From the NCBI RefSeq assembly GCF_000769915.1, contig NZ_JRLV01000010.1:1-64000 (forward strand): a DNA stretch of 64,000 nt, written 5' to 3'. The notes below the pieces were generated by a model that was not told the DNA's origin, searched no databases, and worked only from the letters and a program-made list of their open reading frames with translations. Position numbers and translations under genes: made by a program. Below are positions 52,949 to 62,818 of the stretch, piece by piece (the stretch's first letter is position 1; each line of letters begins with the position of its first letter). The stretch is from Flavobacterium beibuense F44-8 (GTDB taxonomy: Bacteria > Bacteroidota > Bacteroidia > Flavobacteriales > Flavobacteriaceae).

Positions 52949-55441
52949 TTAAAAATGAAAACCAAAAGTTCCTTTAACAGCAAACGTGTTAATATCGGGT
53001 AAATCAAGGTAACTACCCCTCCATGCAAAATCGATACGGAACACTTTAAATATATTCCCCACACCCGCATGATACTCCCAATACACATCTTCAGGAGCAC
53101 GATAAGTTATACTTGAAGCATTTAAATCGATGTTTCTTTGAGAAACTGTACCATATACCCCTTTAACACCAACTATCTCCCTTAGGTTAAGTTTCCTTAA
53201 AAGCGGGATTCTGGCAAAAAGCCTACCATTAAAGTTATGCTCTAAATGTAACGAAACATACTCATCGGCAGCAAACTCGTAGTAATTCATCAGGTTATAA
53301 GTGTTCTCTATAATAAAGTACGACTGGTTACCCGGCACAATACCCATTAATCCAAGCGGTACAGCTCCAAATATTTTACCAGCCTCCAGTGTGGTAAACA
53401 ACCTACCGAATCCACCTATAAGTACAGGTTGCCTATAGTAGAACTGTAATTTTTGATATTCAAAATCACTATCAAACAGCTTTACTCCCTGTGTAAAATT
53501 TAAGTACAGTCGGGCATAATTTAAATCTACATCACTACGCTCTACACCATAACCTATTGTTCTTCTTCCGGGAGTATAATCTGCATGTAAACTGTACTCA
53601 TACTGATTCACTCTACTCCTTACCCCCTGTGACGGATTGTTTGGATCTATATAATAATCCATATTAAAGGTTTGCGGCGAAGCCGACTTTAATGTCCTGT
53701 AAGAGAAGCTTGTTCTGAACAACAAATTCTTAACCGGCTCTATTTCTGCCGAAAAAGTAGTTAGTCTAATATTGGTTAGCTTACTGTTATCACCACTGGC
53801 AAAAAGAGAAGATGAGGCAAAACTACGACCTAAAACATCGTTAGTAGCGGTAAGGCTTACCCCGGTTTGCTCTATATCCCTGCGGTTACCTCCAGACAGG
53901 ATAATCCTGTTCTTTTTGTTCACCATCCATTTACCGGAGATTCCATATTTAAACTTATTATCTTTAAAACCATAAGCAGTATAGCCCTCTACTCTCCACG
54001 GATCATTTTGACCAAAGTAGGTACGTCCTCCGGTTCTCACCCTTATTCCTTCAACATCATTATAACCGAAGGTGGAGAAAATAGGTCCGTAATCAAAATG
54101 ATTTATCTGATAATAGCCGGACCCCAGCGTTGCGACGAGATTATACATTTGCTTAAACCTCGGTACGGTTTTAAGAGTATCCAGCATTTTATAAATAGCC
54201 TTCTCATCTTTATTGAGTGACTCAAAACGGTTTTCTGACCAGTAATCATCTGATTTGTTATTTACAGTCTCGTCATACTCATTGACTTCCTTATGATAAA
54301 AATCGGATGGCTTTTTAATATCAAATTCATAGTTTTGGAAAAGCGTGGTTCTTTTACCGTAAACCCCTTTAGAACCTTCTTTTTTCCTAAGTGCAAAATC
54401 AGACATCATATGATCTCGCGTTAACAGGAAGACTGAATCATTCATTACCTCAAACTCCTGCTCAATATAAATATCTTTTACCCAGTTAATGTTAGCACTT
54501 TTACTGGCCGACATTACAATTTTCTTTATAGCAAAAGTGGTATCATTTACCCAAAAATTACCTTTAAAGGTAAGTTCGTTTTTACGCCTTGGATAGAATA
54601 CTATATTATAACACCATTTATTATCTACATACGAGCTGTCGTGCAATACATAATTATACACATTAATACCTGTACGAGATAACGGACTCACAAAGTCCTT
54701 ATCAAAAAACTTAAGGTAATTATCGTAAATGTCATAATCAGCATACAGGTCTTTAATAAAAGCTATTATTTGCTGATTATCACTAAAGCCTGAGTTTTTA
54801 TTAGCCTCAGTTATTTCTTTACGACTGTTTGTAGTATTGTCTCCATATACTTTACCAATATTCTCATTAATAAATATTGGCAAATACGTTTTACCGGTAA
54901 CACTAGAGGTGTCTACATGATCAAATATAAACTCCATACCTTTAAAAAGCTTTCTCTTAGTAAAGGCACTATCTATATTATTCATATCAAACTCCACCTT
55001 TTCATACTTATCAAACTGGTACTGGTCAAACATTTTAAGTCCGTTTTTCCTTCTGCGTTCCCAAATTTTACGAAGTATATCTATGGCAGGGTTATTCTTT
55101 TTTGAGGTTTTACCCGAATAAAGCACAACCTCATTCAGCATTTGCCCTTCACCCAAAACTACCTTAAGATCGTAGGTAATTTGTTTTTGAAGCTGTATAT
55201 CTTTTGATTCGTATCCTACAAAAGATATTTGTATTTCCGTGTAGGTATTTTGAGACTCCAGATAAAATTTCCCGTCCTCGTTAGTTATCACACCTTCGGC
55301 CGTCCCTTTAAAGTAAACATTAGCATACGGTATAGGCTCATTCACCTCATCCAGCACTATTCCGCTAACTTTAGTTTGTGCTGATAAACAGGCTGTAAAC
55401 GCAATAAACGCTACCAGTAAAAAAAGTATTTTCTTTTTCAT
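52949..55441 (-). CDS. DUF5686 outer-membrane protein with carboxypeptidase-regulatory domain
   Basis: This 830-residue protein has a signal peptide (MKKKILFLLVAFIAFTACLSAQ; start at 55441 chosen for this). It contains a carboxypeptidase-regulatory-like beta-sandwich (about 25-105, VSGIVLDEVNEPIPYANVYF), then a DUF5686 region (about 120-830). That ends in a predicted barrel with aromatic-rich strands and a C-terminal Phe-His-Phe. Family function is unknown; likely outer-membrane. The last gene on this stretch; no clear terminator follows its stop. Confidence 0.85.
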   Translation of the reverse strand: MKKKILFLLVAFIAFTACLSAQTKVSGIVLDEVNEPIPYANVYFKGTAEGVITNEDGKFYLESQNTYTEIQISFVGYESKDIQLQKQITYDLKVVLGEGQMLNEVVLYSGKTSKKNNPAIDILRKIWERRRKNGLKMFDQYQFDKYEKVEFDMNNIDSAFTKRKLFKGMEFIFDHVDTSSVTGKTYLPIFINENIGKVYGDNTTNSRKEITEANKNSGFSDNQQIIAFIKDLYADYDIYDNYLKFFDKDFVSPLSRTGINVYNYVLHDSSYVDNKWCYNIVFYPRRKNELTFKGNFWVNDTTFAIKKIVMSASKSANINWVKDIYIEQEFEVMNDSVFLLTRDHMMSDFALRKKEGSKGVYGKRTTLFQNYEFDIKKPSDFYHKEVNEYDETVNNKSDDYWSENRFESLNKDEKAIYKMLDTLKTVPRFKQMYNLVATLGSGYYQINHFDYGPIFSTFGYNDVEGIRVRTGGRTYFGQNDPWRVEGYTAYGFKDNKFKYGISGKWMVNKKNRIILSGGNRRDIEQTGVSLTATNDVLGRSFASSSLFASGDNSKLTNIRLTTFSAEIEPVKNLLFRTSFSYRTLKSASPQTFNMDYYIDPNNPSQGVRSRVNQYEYSLHADYTPGRRTIGYGVERSDVDLNYARLYLNFTQGVKLFDSDFEYQKLQFYYRQPVLIGGFGRLFTTLEAGKIFGAVPLGLMGIVPGNQSYFIIENTYNLMNYYEFAADEYVSLHLEHNFNGRLFARIPLLRKLNLREIVGVKGVYGTVSQRNIDLNASSITYRAPEDVYWEYHAGVGNIFKVFRIDFAWRGSYLDLPDINTFAVKGTFGFHF

Positions 55442-55457
55442 ATATGCTATAAACAAA

Positions 55458-55486
55458 AAACTTCATCATATAGTATGATGAAGTTT
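55458..55486 (-). terminator. pdhB terminator
   Basis: A 13-bp stem (AAACTTCATCATA/TATGATGAAGTTT) with a 3-nt loop lies 28 bp past the stop of the E1-beta gene. Confidence 0.85.
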
Positions 55487-55514
55487 CAAATATAATCAGA
55501 TTTTGGCTGAATTC

Positions 55515-56492
55515 TTACTTATACATAACTTTCTTAACTGCTTTTACAACATCTTCAGAGTTTGGTAACCACTCTTTAAGCAGTACAGGAGAGTATGGTG
55601 CCGGAGTATCGGCAGTTGTAATTCTTTGTACAGGCGCATCAAGATAATCAAACGCTCTTTCCTGGACCATATATGTAATCTCAGAAGCTACACTCGCAAA
55701 TGGCCAAGCCTCTTCAAGAACTACAAGTCTGTTTGTTTTTTTAACAGAGTTTAAAATTGCATCATAATCCATTGGACGAACTGTTCTAAGATCGATAATC
55801 TCACAGCTTATACCTTCTTTCTCTAATTCATCTGCAGCAATGAAAGCCTCTTTGATGATTTTACCGAAAGAAACAATGGTTACATCTTTACCTTCACGCT
55901 TAATATCGGCAACACCTAGCGGAATAGTGTACTCACCTTCAGGCACCTCTGCTTTATCACCATACATTTGCTCTGACTCCATGAAGATTACAGGGTCATT
56001 ATCACGAATAGCCGATTTTAAAAGCCCTTTTGCATCATATGGATTTGAAGGAACTACAACTTTAAGACCCGGAGTATTAGCAAACCAATTCTCAAAAGCC
56101 TGTGAGTGAGTCGCAGCAAGCTGACCTGCAGATGCTGTAGGACCGCGGAAAACAATTGGCATAGAAAACTGCCCTGCAGACATCTGTCTCATTTTAGCAG
56201 CATTATTTATAATTTGATCAATACCCACTAACGAGAAGTTAAATGTCATGAACTCCACAATAGGGCGGTTACCGTTCATGGCAGAACCTACTGCAATACC
56301 GGCAAATCCAAGCTCGGCAATAGGAGTATCGATTACCCTTTTAGGACCAAACTCGTCCAGCATACCTTTAGATGCTTTATAAGCACCGTTGTATTCGGCA
56401 ACTTCTTCACCCATTAAATATACTGACTCGTCGCGACGCATCTCTTCGCTCATTGCTTCGCAAACGGCCTCTCTAAACTGTATAGTTCTCAT
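55515..56492 (-). CDS. pdhB: Pyruvate dehydrogenase E1 component, beta subunit
   Basis: This 325-residue transketolase-like subunit pairs with E1-alpha and ThDP to decarboxylate pyruvate. N-terminal IQFREAVCEAMSEEMRRDES, YLMGEEVAEYNGAYKASKG (ThDP Glu), DTPIAELGFAGIAVGSAMNG, FRGPTASAGQLAATHSQAFE and C-terminal VLEEAWPFASVASEITY are typical. E1-alpha is not adjacent, so the complex genes are dispersed. A -7-like TATTTTTG lies 32 bp upstream. Confidence 0.93.
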   Translation of the reverse strand: MRTIQFREAVCEAMSEEMRRDESVYLMGEEVAEYNGAYKASKGMLDEFGPKRVIDTPIAELGFAGIAVGSAMNGNRPIVEFMTFNFSLVGIDQIINNAAKMRQMSAGQFSMPIVFRGPTASAGQLAATHSQAFENWFANTPGLKVVVPSNPYDAKGLLKSAIRDNDPVIFMESEQMYGDKAEVPEGEYTIPLGVADIKREGKDVTIVSFGKIIKEAFIAADELEKEGISCEIIDLRTVRPMDYDAILNSVKKTNRLVVLEEAWPFASVASEITYMVQERAFDYLDAPVQRITTADTPAPYSPVLLKEWLPNSEDVVKAVKKVMYK

Positions 56493-56768
56493 GTAATATT
56501 GTATTTCTTAATTTTATGATTGGCAAAAATAAAGATTTTATATTTATTTCTGTCTCAAAAAACATCAAATAAATCCCCCTGTTTTTCTTCTGTTTTAAGC
56601 AATTAAAATTCCGCAATTATCAAGCTAAAACGTATGCGTTTTTCGCAGTATCTTAAATTTTAACACCATTTATTTAAAAAAAGCATATTTATTATGCATG
56701 CATAGTTTTTTATTTAAATAAAATTATTAACTTCGTAACCGGAAAATAATCTTTATAACTTTATAAAA

Positions 56769-57515
56769 ATGAAAATATTAGTTTGCATCAGCCACGTGCC
56801 TGATACTACTTCCAAAATCAACTTTACCAACGGGGACTCAGAATTTGATACTAACGGGGTACAGTTTGTTATAAATCCTAACGACGAATTTGGTTTAACC
56901 AGAGCAGTTTGGTTTAAAGAGCAACAGGGAGCAAACGTTACTGTTGTGAATGTTGGCGGACCTGACGCAGAGGCTACTCTTAGAAAAGCCCTTGCTATTG
57001 GTGCTGACGAAGCTATTCGTATAAACGCTAACCCAACCGACGGATTTTTTGTTGCAAAACAACTTGCTGAAGTTGTGAAAAACGGAAATTACGACCTAGT
57101 AATTGCAGGTAAGGAATCTCTTGATTATAACGGAGGAATGGTACCGGGTATGCTTGCAGCAAACTTAGGTTACGACTTTATTAACTCATGCATTGGTTTA
57201 GATGTAAACGGAACCGATGCTAAAGCTGTAAGAGAGATTGACGGCGGTAAAGAAACTCTTAGCGCTAAACTTCCTCTTGTAGTAGGCGGACAAAAAGGAC
57301 TTGTAGAAGAAAAAGACCTTAAAATACCAAACATGAGAGGTATTATGCAGGCAAGACAAAAAACACTTACAGTACTTGAACCTGTAGCTGCTAGCAATGC
57401 TACACAGGCAGTGAAGTTTGAAAAACCGGCTCCAAAATCGGCTGTGAAACTTATTAGCCCTGATAACCTTGACGAACTGGTTAACCTACTACACAACGAA
57501 GCTAAAGTAATCTAA
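56769..57515 (+). CDS. etfB: Electron transfer flavoprotein, beta subunit
   Basis: This 248-residue subunit shows MKILVCISHVPDTTSKINF and VINPNDEFGLTRAVWF at the N-terminus and the AMP-binding region AGKESLDYNGGMVPGMLAANLG. It forms the ETF heterodimer with EtfA, passing electrons from acyl-CoA dehydrogenases to the quinone pool. It is followed by etfA after 23 bp. Confidence 0.95.
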   Translation: MKILVCISHVPDTTSKINFTNGDSEFDTNGVQFVINPNDEFGLTRAVWFKEQQGANVTVVNVGGPDAEATLRKALAIGADEAIRINANPTDGFFVAKQLAEVVKNGNYDLVIAGKESLDYNGGMVPGMLAANLGYDFINSCIGLDVNGTDAKAVREIDGGKETLSAKLPLVVGGQKGLVEEKDLKIPNMRGIMQARQKTLTVLEPVAASNATQAVKFEKPAPKSAVKLISPDNLDELVNLLHNEAKVI

Positions 57516-57538
57516 TCAAATTTAAAATTATTACGACT

Positions 57539-58507
57539 ATGTCTATCTTAATATATGCTGAATCAGCAGAAGGTAAATTCAAAAAAACAGCTTTCGAGCT
57601 TGCTTCTTACGCTAAGAAAGTAGCAGGCCAAACAGGAAGTACTGTAACCGCAGTAGCTGTTAATGCTGCCGATGCTTCTCAACTTGGAAAATACGGAGTT
57701 GATAAAGTATTAAACGTAAAGAACAACAAACTAAATTCTTTTAATGCTAAAGCTTATGCTGATGTAGTTAAGCAGGCAGCACAAAAAGAAGGTGCTAAAA
57801 TAGTACTTCTTTCCTCTACTACAGACAGCCTTTACCTGGCTCCGCTTGTAGCTGTAGGTCTTGAAGCAGGTTATGCATCAAATGTAGTTGCACTACCGGA
57901 AAGCGTTTCACCTTTCCGCGTTAAAAGAAATGCTTTCTCTAACAAAGCTTTCAATGTAACAGAAATAAACACTGACGTAAAAGTATTAGCTATTGCTAAA
58001 AACTCTTTCGGACTTATTGAAGCAGCTGCTGCCGCTACAGAAGAAGAGTTTGCTCCGTCATTAAACGATAACGACTTTACTATTAAAGTAGAGTCTACAG
58101 AAAAAGTAACAGGAAAAGTAACCATTGCTGATGCTGAAATTGTAGTTTCGGGCGGACGCGGACTTAAAGGCCCTGAAAACTGGGGACTAATTGAAGATCT
58201 AGCCACTGCACTTGGTGCTGCAACGGCATGTTCTAAACCGGTATCAGATCTTGGATGGAGACCTCACTCTGAGCACGTAGGACAAACCGGTAAACCGGTA
58301 GCTTCTAACCTTTACATAGCAGTAGGTATATCGGGAGCTATACAGCACATTGCAGGTATCAACTCCTCTAAGGTAAAAGTAGTTATAAACACTGACCCGG
58401 ATGCTCCTTTCTTTAAAGTTGCAGACTATGGTGTTGTAGGCGACGCTTTTGAAGTTGTTCCTAAGTTGACTGAAAAAATAAAAGAGTTTAAGGCTCAAAA
58501 CTCATAA
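57539..58507 (+). CDS. etfA: Electron transfer flavoprotein, alpha subunit
   Basis: This 322-residue subunit has an N-terminal domain (about 1-185) and a C-terminal FAD domain. The latter carries IVVSGGRGLKGPENWGLIED, the signature KPVSDLGWRPHSEHVGQTGK and YIAVGISGAIQHIAGI, and ends VINTDPDAPFFKVADYGVVG. It binds FAD and is co-transcribed with etfB, ending at a strong terminator. Confidence 0.96.
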   Translation: MSILIYAESAEGKFKKTAFELASYAKKVAGQTGSTVTAVAVNAADASQLGKYGVDKVLNVKNNKLNSFNAKAYADVVKQAAQKEGAKIVLLSSTTDSLYLAPLVAVGLEAGYASNVVALPESVSPFRVKRNAFSNKAFNVTEINTDVKVLAIAKNSFGLIEAAAAATEEEFAPSLNDNDFTIKVESTEKVTGKVTIADAEIVVSGGRGLKGPENWGLIEDLATALGAATACSKPVSDLGWRPHSEHVGQTGKPVASNLYIAVGISGAIQHIAGINSSKVKVVINTDPDAPFFKVADYGVVGDAFEVVPKLTEKIKEFKAQNS

Positions 58508-58530
58508 TTTTATTATAAATTGTGCCCATT

Positions 58531-58579
58531 AAAGGGCTATCTGAAACAGATGGTTTTATATTTGTTCAGATAGCCCTTT
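58531..58579 (+). terminator. etfBA terminator
   Basis: A 15-bp stem (AAAGGGCTATCTGAA with TTCAGATAGCCCTTT) with a 19-nt loop is followed by T-rich DNA, just before the next gene. Confidence 0.85.
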
Positions 58580-58604
58580 TTATTTGAAAAGAGGAACGAT
58601 TTTT

Positions 58605-59216
58605 ATGAGCTTAGTTAAACTTACTATTAAAGGGATTTCGTACAGTCAAACACAAAACGGCGCGTATGCTCTTATCCTGAATGAGGTGGACGGTGAACGA
58701 AAATTACCAATTGTGATTGGTGCGTTTGAGGCCCAGTCTATCGCAATAGCGCTGGAAAAAGAGATTAAACCGCCAAGACCCCTTACCCACGATCTTTTTA
58801 AAAACTTTGCAGACCGTTTTGACATCGTAGTAAAGCAGGTAATTATACACAAACTTGTAGACGGTGTTTTCTTTTCGAGCATTATTTGTGAACGCGACCG
58901 CATTGAGGAAATTATTGACGCCAGAACTTCTGACGCTATTGCCCTTGCCCTGCGTTTCAATGCTCCTATTTTTACCTATAAAAACATTTTGGACAAAGCC
59001 GGGATTTACCTTAAAATAAACCCTGAGCCTGATAATCCTGAAAGTGAAGATGTACTTTCGGAACCACAAACTTTCGGAACCGAAGAGGTTTCGGGAGAAG
59101 GCTATTCACAATACTCCATTCAGGAACTGTATGATATGCTGGATGGTGCAGTGCAGAATGAGGACTATGAAAAGGCAGCTAAAATAAGAGACGAAATATC
59201 TAAGAGAGAGAGTTAA
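58605..59216 (+). CDS. Bifunctional-nuclease family (DUF151) protein with UVR motif
   Basis: This 203-residue protein has a DUF151/BFN domain (about 1-140, LPIVIGAFEAQSIAIALEKE, RPLTHDLFKNFADRF, ARTSDAIALALRFNAPI) and a C-terminal UVR-like helix pair (about 168-202, YSIQELYDMLDGAVQNEDYE). I start at 58605 (MSLVKLTIKG); the extension to 58584 overlaps terminator flanks. Nuclease activity has been reported for the family, but the cellular role here is unclear. Confidence 0.85.
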   Translation: MSLVKLTIKGISYSQTQNGAYALILNEVDGERKLPIVIGAFEAQSIAIALEKEIKPPRPLTHDLFKNFADRFDIVVKQVIIHKLVDGVFFSSIICERDRIEEIIDARTSDAIALALRFNAPIFTYKNILDKAGIYLKINPEPDNPESEDVLSEPQTFGTEEVSGEGYSQYSIQELYDMLDGAVQNEDYEKAAKIRDEISKRES

Positions 59217-59290
59217 TTTGGCAATTCGTTAATTCGGTTATTTGAGAGTTAAATCAACAAATAGCCACATAAACAAATCCACATAATAAG

Positions 59291-60115
59291 ATGAAGCAGT
59301 ATTTAGATTTAGTGAAGCATGTAATGGAGAACGGAAACCAAAAAGGTGACCGTACAGGAACGGGTACTAAAAGTGTTTTTGGTTACCAGATGCGTTTTGA
59401 CCTTAGTGAAGGTTTTCCGCTTGTTACTACAAAAAAGCTACACCTTAAATCTATTATATATGAGCTGCTTTGGTTTTTACAAGGCAACACCAATATTGGT
59501 TATCTAAATGATAATGGCGTAAAGATTTGGGACGAATGGGCCGATGAGAATGGCGATTTGGGTCCGGTATACGGTCACCAATGGAGAAATTGGGACAGTC
59601 AGGAAATAGACCAGATCAAAGAACTTATAGAGACTCTTAAAAACAACCCTAACAGCCGCAGGATGCTTGTTAGTGCATGGAACCCTAAAGTACTGCCGGA
59701 CACATCTAAATCATTTGCAGAGAATGTAGCCGAAGGTAAAGTAGCACTACCTCCCTGCCACGCTTTCTTCCAGTTTTATGTAGCCGACGGTAAATTATCA
59801 TGCCAGTTATACCAAAGGAGTGCCGACATATTTTTAGGTGTTCCGTTTAACATTGCATCATACGCATTACTTACCATGATGATTGCTCAGGTATGCGACC
59901 TTAAACCGGGAGACTTTGTACATACTTTTGGCGATGCACATATTTACAACAACCACATGGAACAGCTTGAACTTCAGCTAACCCGTGAACCGAGACCGCT
60001 CCCTAAAATGATACTTAACCCTGAGGTTAAAGACATCTTTGACTTTAAATTTGAAGACTTCACATTAACAGACTACGATCCGCACCCACATATTAAAGGA
60101 GTTGTGGCCGTGTAA
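59291..60115 (+). CDS. thyA: Thymidylate synthase
   Basis: This 274-residue folate-dependent enzyme makes dTMP from dUMP. It shows [20 protein letters not shown] at the N-terminus, YGHQWRNW, the catalytic Cys in [12 protein letters not shown], the [19 protein letters not shown] dUMP site and [14 protein letters not shown] at the end. It precedes a small membrane protein and folA, which recycles the dihydrofolate it produces. Confidence 0.96.
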   Translation: MKQYLDLVKHVMENGNQKGDRTGTGTKSVFGYQMRFDLSEGFPLVTTKKLHLKSIIYELLWFLQGNTNIGYLNDNGVKIWDEWADENGDLGPVYGHQWRNWDSQEIDQIKELIETLKNNPNSRRMLVSAWNPKVLPDTSKSFAENVAEGKVALPPCHAFFQFYVADGKLSCQLYQRSADIFLGVPFNIASYALLTMMIAQVCDLKPGDFVHTFGDAHIYNNHMEQLELQLTREPRPLPKMILNPEVKDIFDFKFEDFTLTDYDPHPHIKGVVAV

Positions 60116-60154
60116 TTATTTTTTTCCTATCTTTAAGTTATATAAAATTAACTT

Positions 60155-60526
60155 ATGGAACCAAATCAACAGGAGTTGTATGAATATGCCCGTAAAAGGG
60201 TAAAGCAGAAGAAACGTGTTTACTTCCATTTTATACTGTTTTTTGTAGGCAGTATATTTTTATACATTATAAACAAATGGCTTAATGTAACCCCCGAAAA
60301 GGACTGGTACCTGTGGGCTATTACCGCATGGGCATTCCTGTTTATAATGCACTTTATAAAAGTATTTGTTACCGAGAGTTTTATAAACAAAAAATGGGAA
60401 CAGGAACAAATTGACAAACTTGTAGCCAGACAGGAACGTAGGATAAGCCAGCTTGAAAAGAAACTGGAGAAAGACAGCGAAAACACACAAACCGAAACCG
60501 ATAATACCACTACCCCAACAGAATAA
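60155..60526 (+). CDS. 2TM-domain membrane protein
   Basis: This 123-residue protein has a basic N-terminus (ARKRVKQKKRVYFHF), two membrane helices (about 25-43 and 56-72) and an amphipathic Glu/Lys/Gln-rich tail (about 85-123) that may form a coiled coil. It looks like the small 2TM-domain family seen in Bacteroidetes. Its stop overlaps the folA start (TAATG), so translation is coupled. Confidence 0.75.
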   Translation: MEPNQQELYEYARKRVKQKKRVYFHFILFFVGSIFLYIINKWLNVTPEKDWYLWAITAWAFLFIMHFIKVFVTESFINKKWEQEQIDKLVARQERRISQLEKKLEKDSENTQTETDNTTTPTE

Positions 60527-61029
60527 TGACTATTACCCTTATAGCTGCTGCAGCAGAAAACAATGCTTTAGGAAAAGACAACCAGATGATATGGCATCTG
60601 CCGGATGATTTTAAACGCTTTAAGCAGTTAACCTCCGGACATTATATAATAATGGGACGCAAAACTTTTGACAGCCTACCGGGAATGTTACCTAACCGCA
60701 CCCATGTTATTATTACAAGACAACAGGACTACACTGCCGAAAACTGTATTATAGCCAACAGCCTTGAAGAAGCTTTAAAAGCCTGCCCGCAGGATGAGGA
60801 GGTATTTATAATAGGTGGCGGTGAGATTTACAAACAGTCGCTACCATTTGCTGATAAAATAGAACTTACCCGTGTGCACGGAACCTCTCCCGAAGCAGAT
60901 GCTTTTTTCCCGGAGATAGACCTCAACAAATGGGAACTTACTGAAAAAGTGTATCATCCAAAAGACGAGAAGCATAAGTTTGACTTTACGTTTGAGACTT
61001 TTGTAAAGAACACTGGTGAAAATGAATGA
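60526..61029 (+). CDS. folA: Dihydrofolate reductase
   Basis: This 167-residue enzyme reduces dihydrofolate with NADPH. It shows TLIAAAAENNALGKDNQMIWHLPDDFKRFK (in sections), MGRKTFDSLPG and FIIGGGEIYKQSLPFADKIELT. The folate-site acid is Asp in LPDD. Co-transcribed with thyA and the 2TM gene, a logical metabolic pairing. The next ORF overlaps its end by 8 bp. Confidence 0.95.
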   Translation: MTITLIAAAAENNALGKDNQMIWHLPDDFKRFKQLTSGHYIIMGRKTFDSLPGMLPNRTHVIITRQQDYTAENCIIANSLEEALKACPQDEEVFIIGGGEIYKQSLPFADKIELTRVHGTSPEADAFFPEIDLNKWELTEKVYHPKDEKHKFDFTFETFVKNTGENE

Positions 61030-61309
61030 CAACTTATTTGAAACAGAAAAGAATCAAAATAGGAATTGGAATTTGTTCCTTTTTAATTTGTCCTTTTCCT
61101 TACTTGATAAAAATCAGATTATCCTCATAAATTATTCTGAAAAAAATTGTGGCTCATGGACAATTGAACACACTTTTATAAGAACACTATATGATGGCAG
61201 AGATGATATATTCTTAACACAGATAAAAAACAAAGATGAATGGGTTAACACCTATGCTTTTTTCAAAAAAGAATTAACTTATACATTATTAAAGCTAAGT
61301 ATTAAATAA
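61022..61309 (+). CDS. Small protein of unknown function
   Basis: This 95-residue ORF starts at ATG 61022, inside the last codons of folA (a GTG two codons earlier is the alternative). Composition is normal for the genome (rich in Asn, Lys, Phe, Leu). The only features seen are SEKNCGSWTIEHTF in the middle and Tyr/Leu-rich ends. No family recognised. The overlap with folA suggests translational coupling. Confidence 0.5.
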   Translation: MNDNLFETEKNQNRNWNLFLFNLSFSLLDKNQIILINYSEKNCGSWTIEHTFIRTLYDGRDDIFLTQIKNKDEWVNTYAFFKKELTYTLLKLSIK

Positions 61310-61335
61310 TCAATCCGTATAGCTAATAATTAAAA

Positions 61336-61366
61336 TCTGTTTTCCAAAAAACTATTTTTATCTTTG
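61336..61366 (+). promoter_or_regulatory. Promoter of the menaquinone methyltransferase gene
   Basis: The -7 TATCTTTG (61359-61366) lies 19 nt after TCTG (61336-61339), a 3-of-4 match to the -33 TTTG. It lies 17 bp before the ATG. Confidence 0.6.
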
Positions 61367-61383
61367 CGCCGTAAATATTTGTA

Positions 61384-62112
61384 ATGTCACAAAACGTAAC
61401 CCCTTATAAAGACTCCCAACTGGGAAAAAAAGAACAGGTAGCCCAAATGTTTGATACCATTTCAGGCAAGTATGACGGGCTTAACCGCGTAATCTCTTTT
61501 GGTATTGATGTTAAATGGAGAAAAAAAGTATTAAAACTGGTATCGGACACAAAACCCGAAACTGTTCTTGATATTGCCACAGGCACGGGCGACCTTGCCA
61601 TTTTAATGACACAAACCGGAGCAAAAAAAATTACCGGACTTGACATTTCTGCAGGTATGCTTGAAGTAGGCCGTAAAAAAATAGCCGAAAGAAAGCTTGA
61701 CAGTAAAATTGATATGGTACTGGGCGACAGTGAAAGCATTCCGTTTAAAGACAATAGCTTTGATGCAATCACCGTAGCTTTTGGGGTTCGTAACTTTGAA
61801 AACCTTGAAAAAGGACTTTCCGAAATTTTAAGAGTTCTAAAACCGGGTGGCATTTTTGTAATACTGGAAACATCAGTACCTACAAAAACACCTTTCAAAC
61901 AGGGATATAAATTCTACACCAAATATATATTACCGTTAATAGGCAAACTGTTTTCTAAAGACAAATCGGCCTATGCCTACCTTAGCGAATCGGCCTCGGT
62001 TTTCCCTCATGGCGAAATGTTAAACAATATTTTGAGAAAAATTGGGTTTATAGAGGTGAAGAACAGACCACAAACAATGGGTGTGGCTACAATTTATTCC
62101 GCTTCAAAGTAA
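61384..62112 (+). CDS. ubiE: Demethylmenaquinone methyltransferase
   Basis: This 242-residue SAM methyltransferase of the UbiE/MenG family performs the last step of menaquinone synthesis. Signature regions: YDGLNRVISFGIDVKWRKKV, LDIATGTGDLAILM (motif I), DISAGMLEVGRKK and DAITVAFGVRNFEN (UbiE signature 2). Menaquinone is the expected quinone in this group. The stop is 4 bp before the porT-like gene. Confidence 0.94.
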   Translation: MSQNVTPYKDSQLGKKEQVAQMFDTISGKYDGLNRVISFGIDVKWRKKVLKLVSDTKPETVLDIATGTGDLAILMTQTGAKKITGLDISAGMLEVGRKKIAERKLDSKIDMVLGDSESIPFKDNSFDAITVAFGVRNFENLEKGLSEILRVLKPGGIFVILETSVPTKTPFKQGYKFYTKYILPLIGKLFSKDKSAYAYLSESASVFPHGEMLNNILRKIGFIEVKNRPQTMGVATIYSASK

Positions 62113-62116
62113 TACA

Positions 62117-62818
62117 ATGAAAAGATATTTAATATACCTTATCCTTATATGTGGTATGCAAGGCCATGCCCAGCTTAAAATATTTGGTAAAGACCCAATT
62201 ATACACCTTGAGAACTTTGACAAGCAAAGAGTTCACTGGGGGTACTTTTTAGGCTTTAACAGCTATGGCTTTAAAATGGATTATATTGATGATCCGGTAA
62301 CCGATATTGTAGTAAAACAAACCACCGGATTTAACGTAGGGCTTGTAGGAAACCTAAGGATTATGGAGCATCTGGACCTTCGTTTTGAACCGGGACTGTA
62401 CTACACTCAAAGGGATCTTACTTATCCTGACATTGAACGCCAGAGCGACGCTTTAAGACAGGCAAAATCGACTTATATTCATTTCCCGTTATTACTTAAA
62501 TTTTCTGCAAAAAGAACAGGTAACATAAAACCATACCTTGTGGGAGGTTTTTCAAGAACATTAAACCTTTCAAGTAACGCTTCGTCTCTTGACGACAACT
62601 ACTCAGGAACTTTCAGGATGAAAAAATGGACCACCAACTATGAAGTAGGATTTGGTATTGATTTATACCTGGAGTACTTTAAGTTTTCACCATCCATTAG
62701 GGGAGTATTTGGGCTTAACGACGAGCTTATTCGCGACAACAACCCAGACAGCCCATGGACAGGAAACATAAACTCCATGAAAACAAGGGCCATTTTAATC
62801 AACTTTACTTTCCACTAA
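62117..62818 (+). CDS. porT: PorT/SprT-like type IX secretion protein
   Basis: This 233-residue protein (start at 62117, MKRYLIYLILICGMQGHAQ signal peptide) is predicted to form a small outer-membrane barrel: alternating strands (FNVGLVGNLRIMEHLDLRFE, YIHFPLLLKFSAKR), ending in an aromatic strand (ILINFTFH). Size, barrel character and the position right after ubiE match the PorT/SprT gene of Flavobacterium from memory; PorT is needed for type IX secretion and gliding. Its 3' end overlaps the convergent methyltransferase by 14 bp. Confidence 0.75.
   Translation: MKRYLIYLILICGMQGHAQLKIFGKDPIIHLENFDKQRVHWGYFLGFNSYGFKMDYIDDPVTDIVVKQTTGFNVGLVGNLRIMEHLDLRFEPGLYYTQRDLTYPDIERQSDALRQAKSTYIHFPLLLKFSAKRTGNIKPYLVGGFSRTLNLSSNASSLDDNYSGTFRMKKWTTNYEVGFGIDLYLEYFKFSPSIRGVFGLNDELIRDNNPDSPWTGNINSMKTRAILINFTFH

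Noticed and set aside
53867..54220. 117-codon frame antisense to the DUF5686 gene
   Set aside because: It is a shadow of a well-supported outer-membrane protein gene with no promoter or family match.
61404..61898. 164-codon frame antisense to ubiE
   Set aside because: The sense strand encodes a clear UbiE protein. The antisense frame is Ser/Pro-rich and has no independent support.
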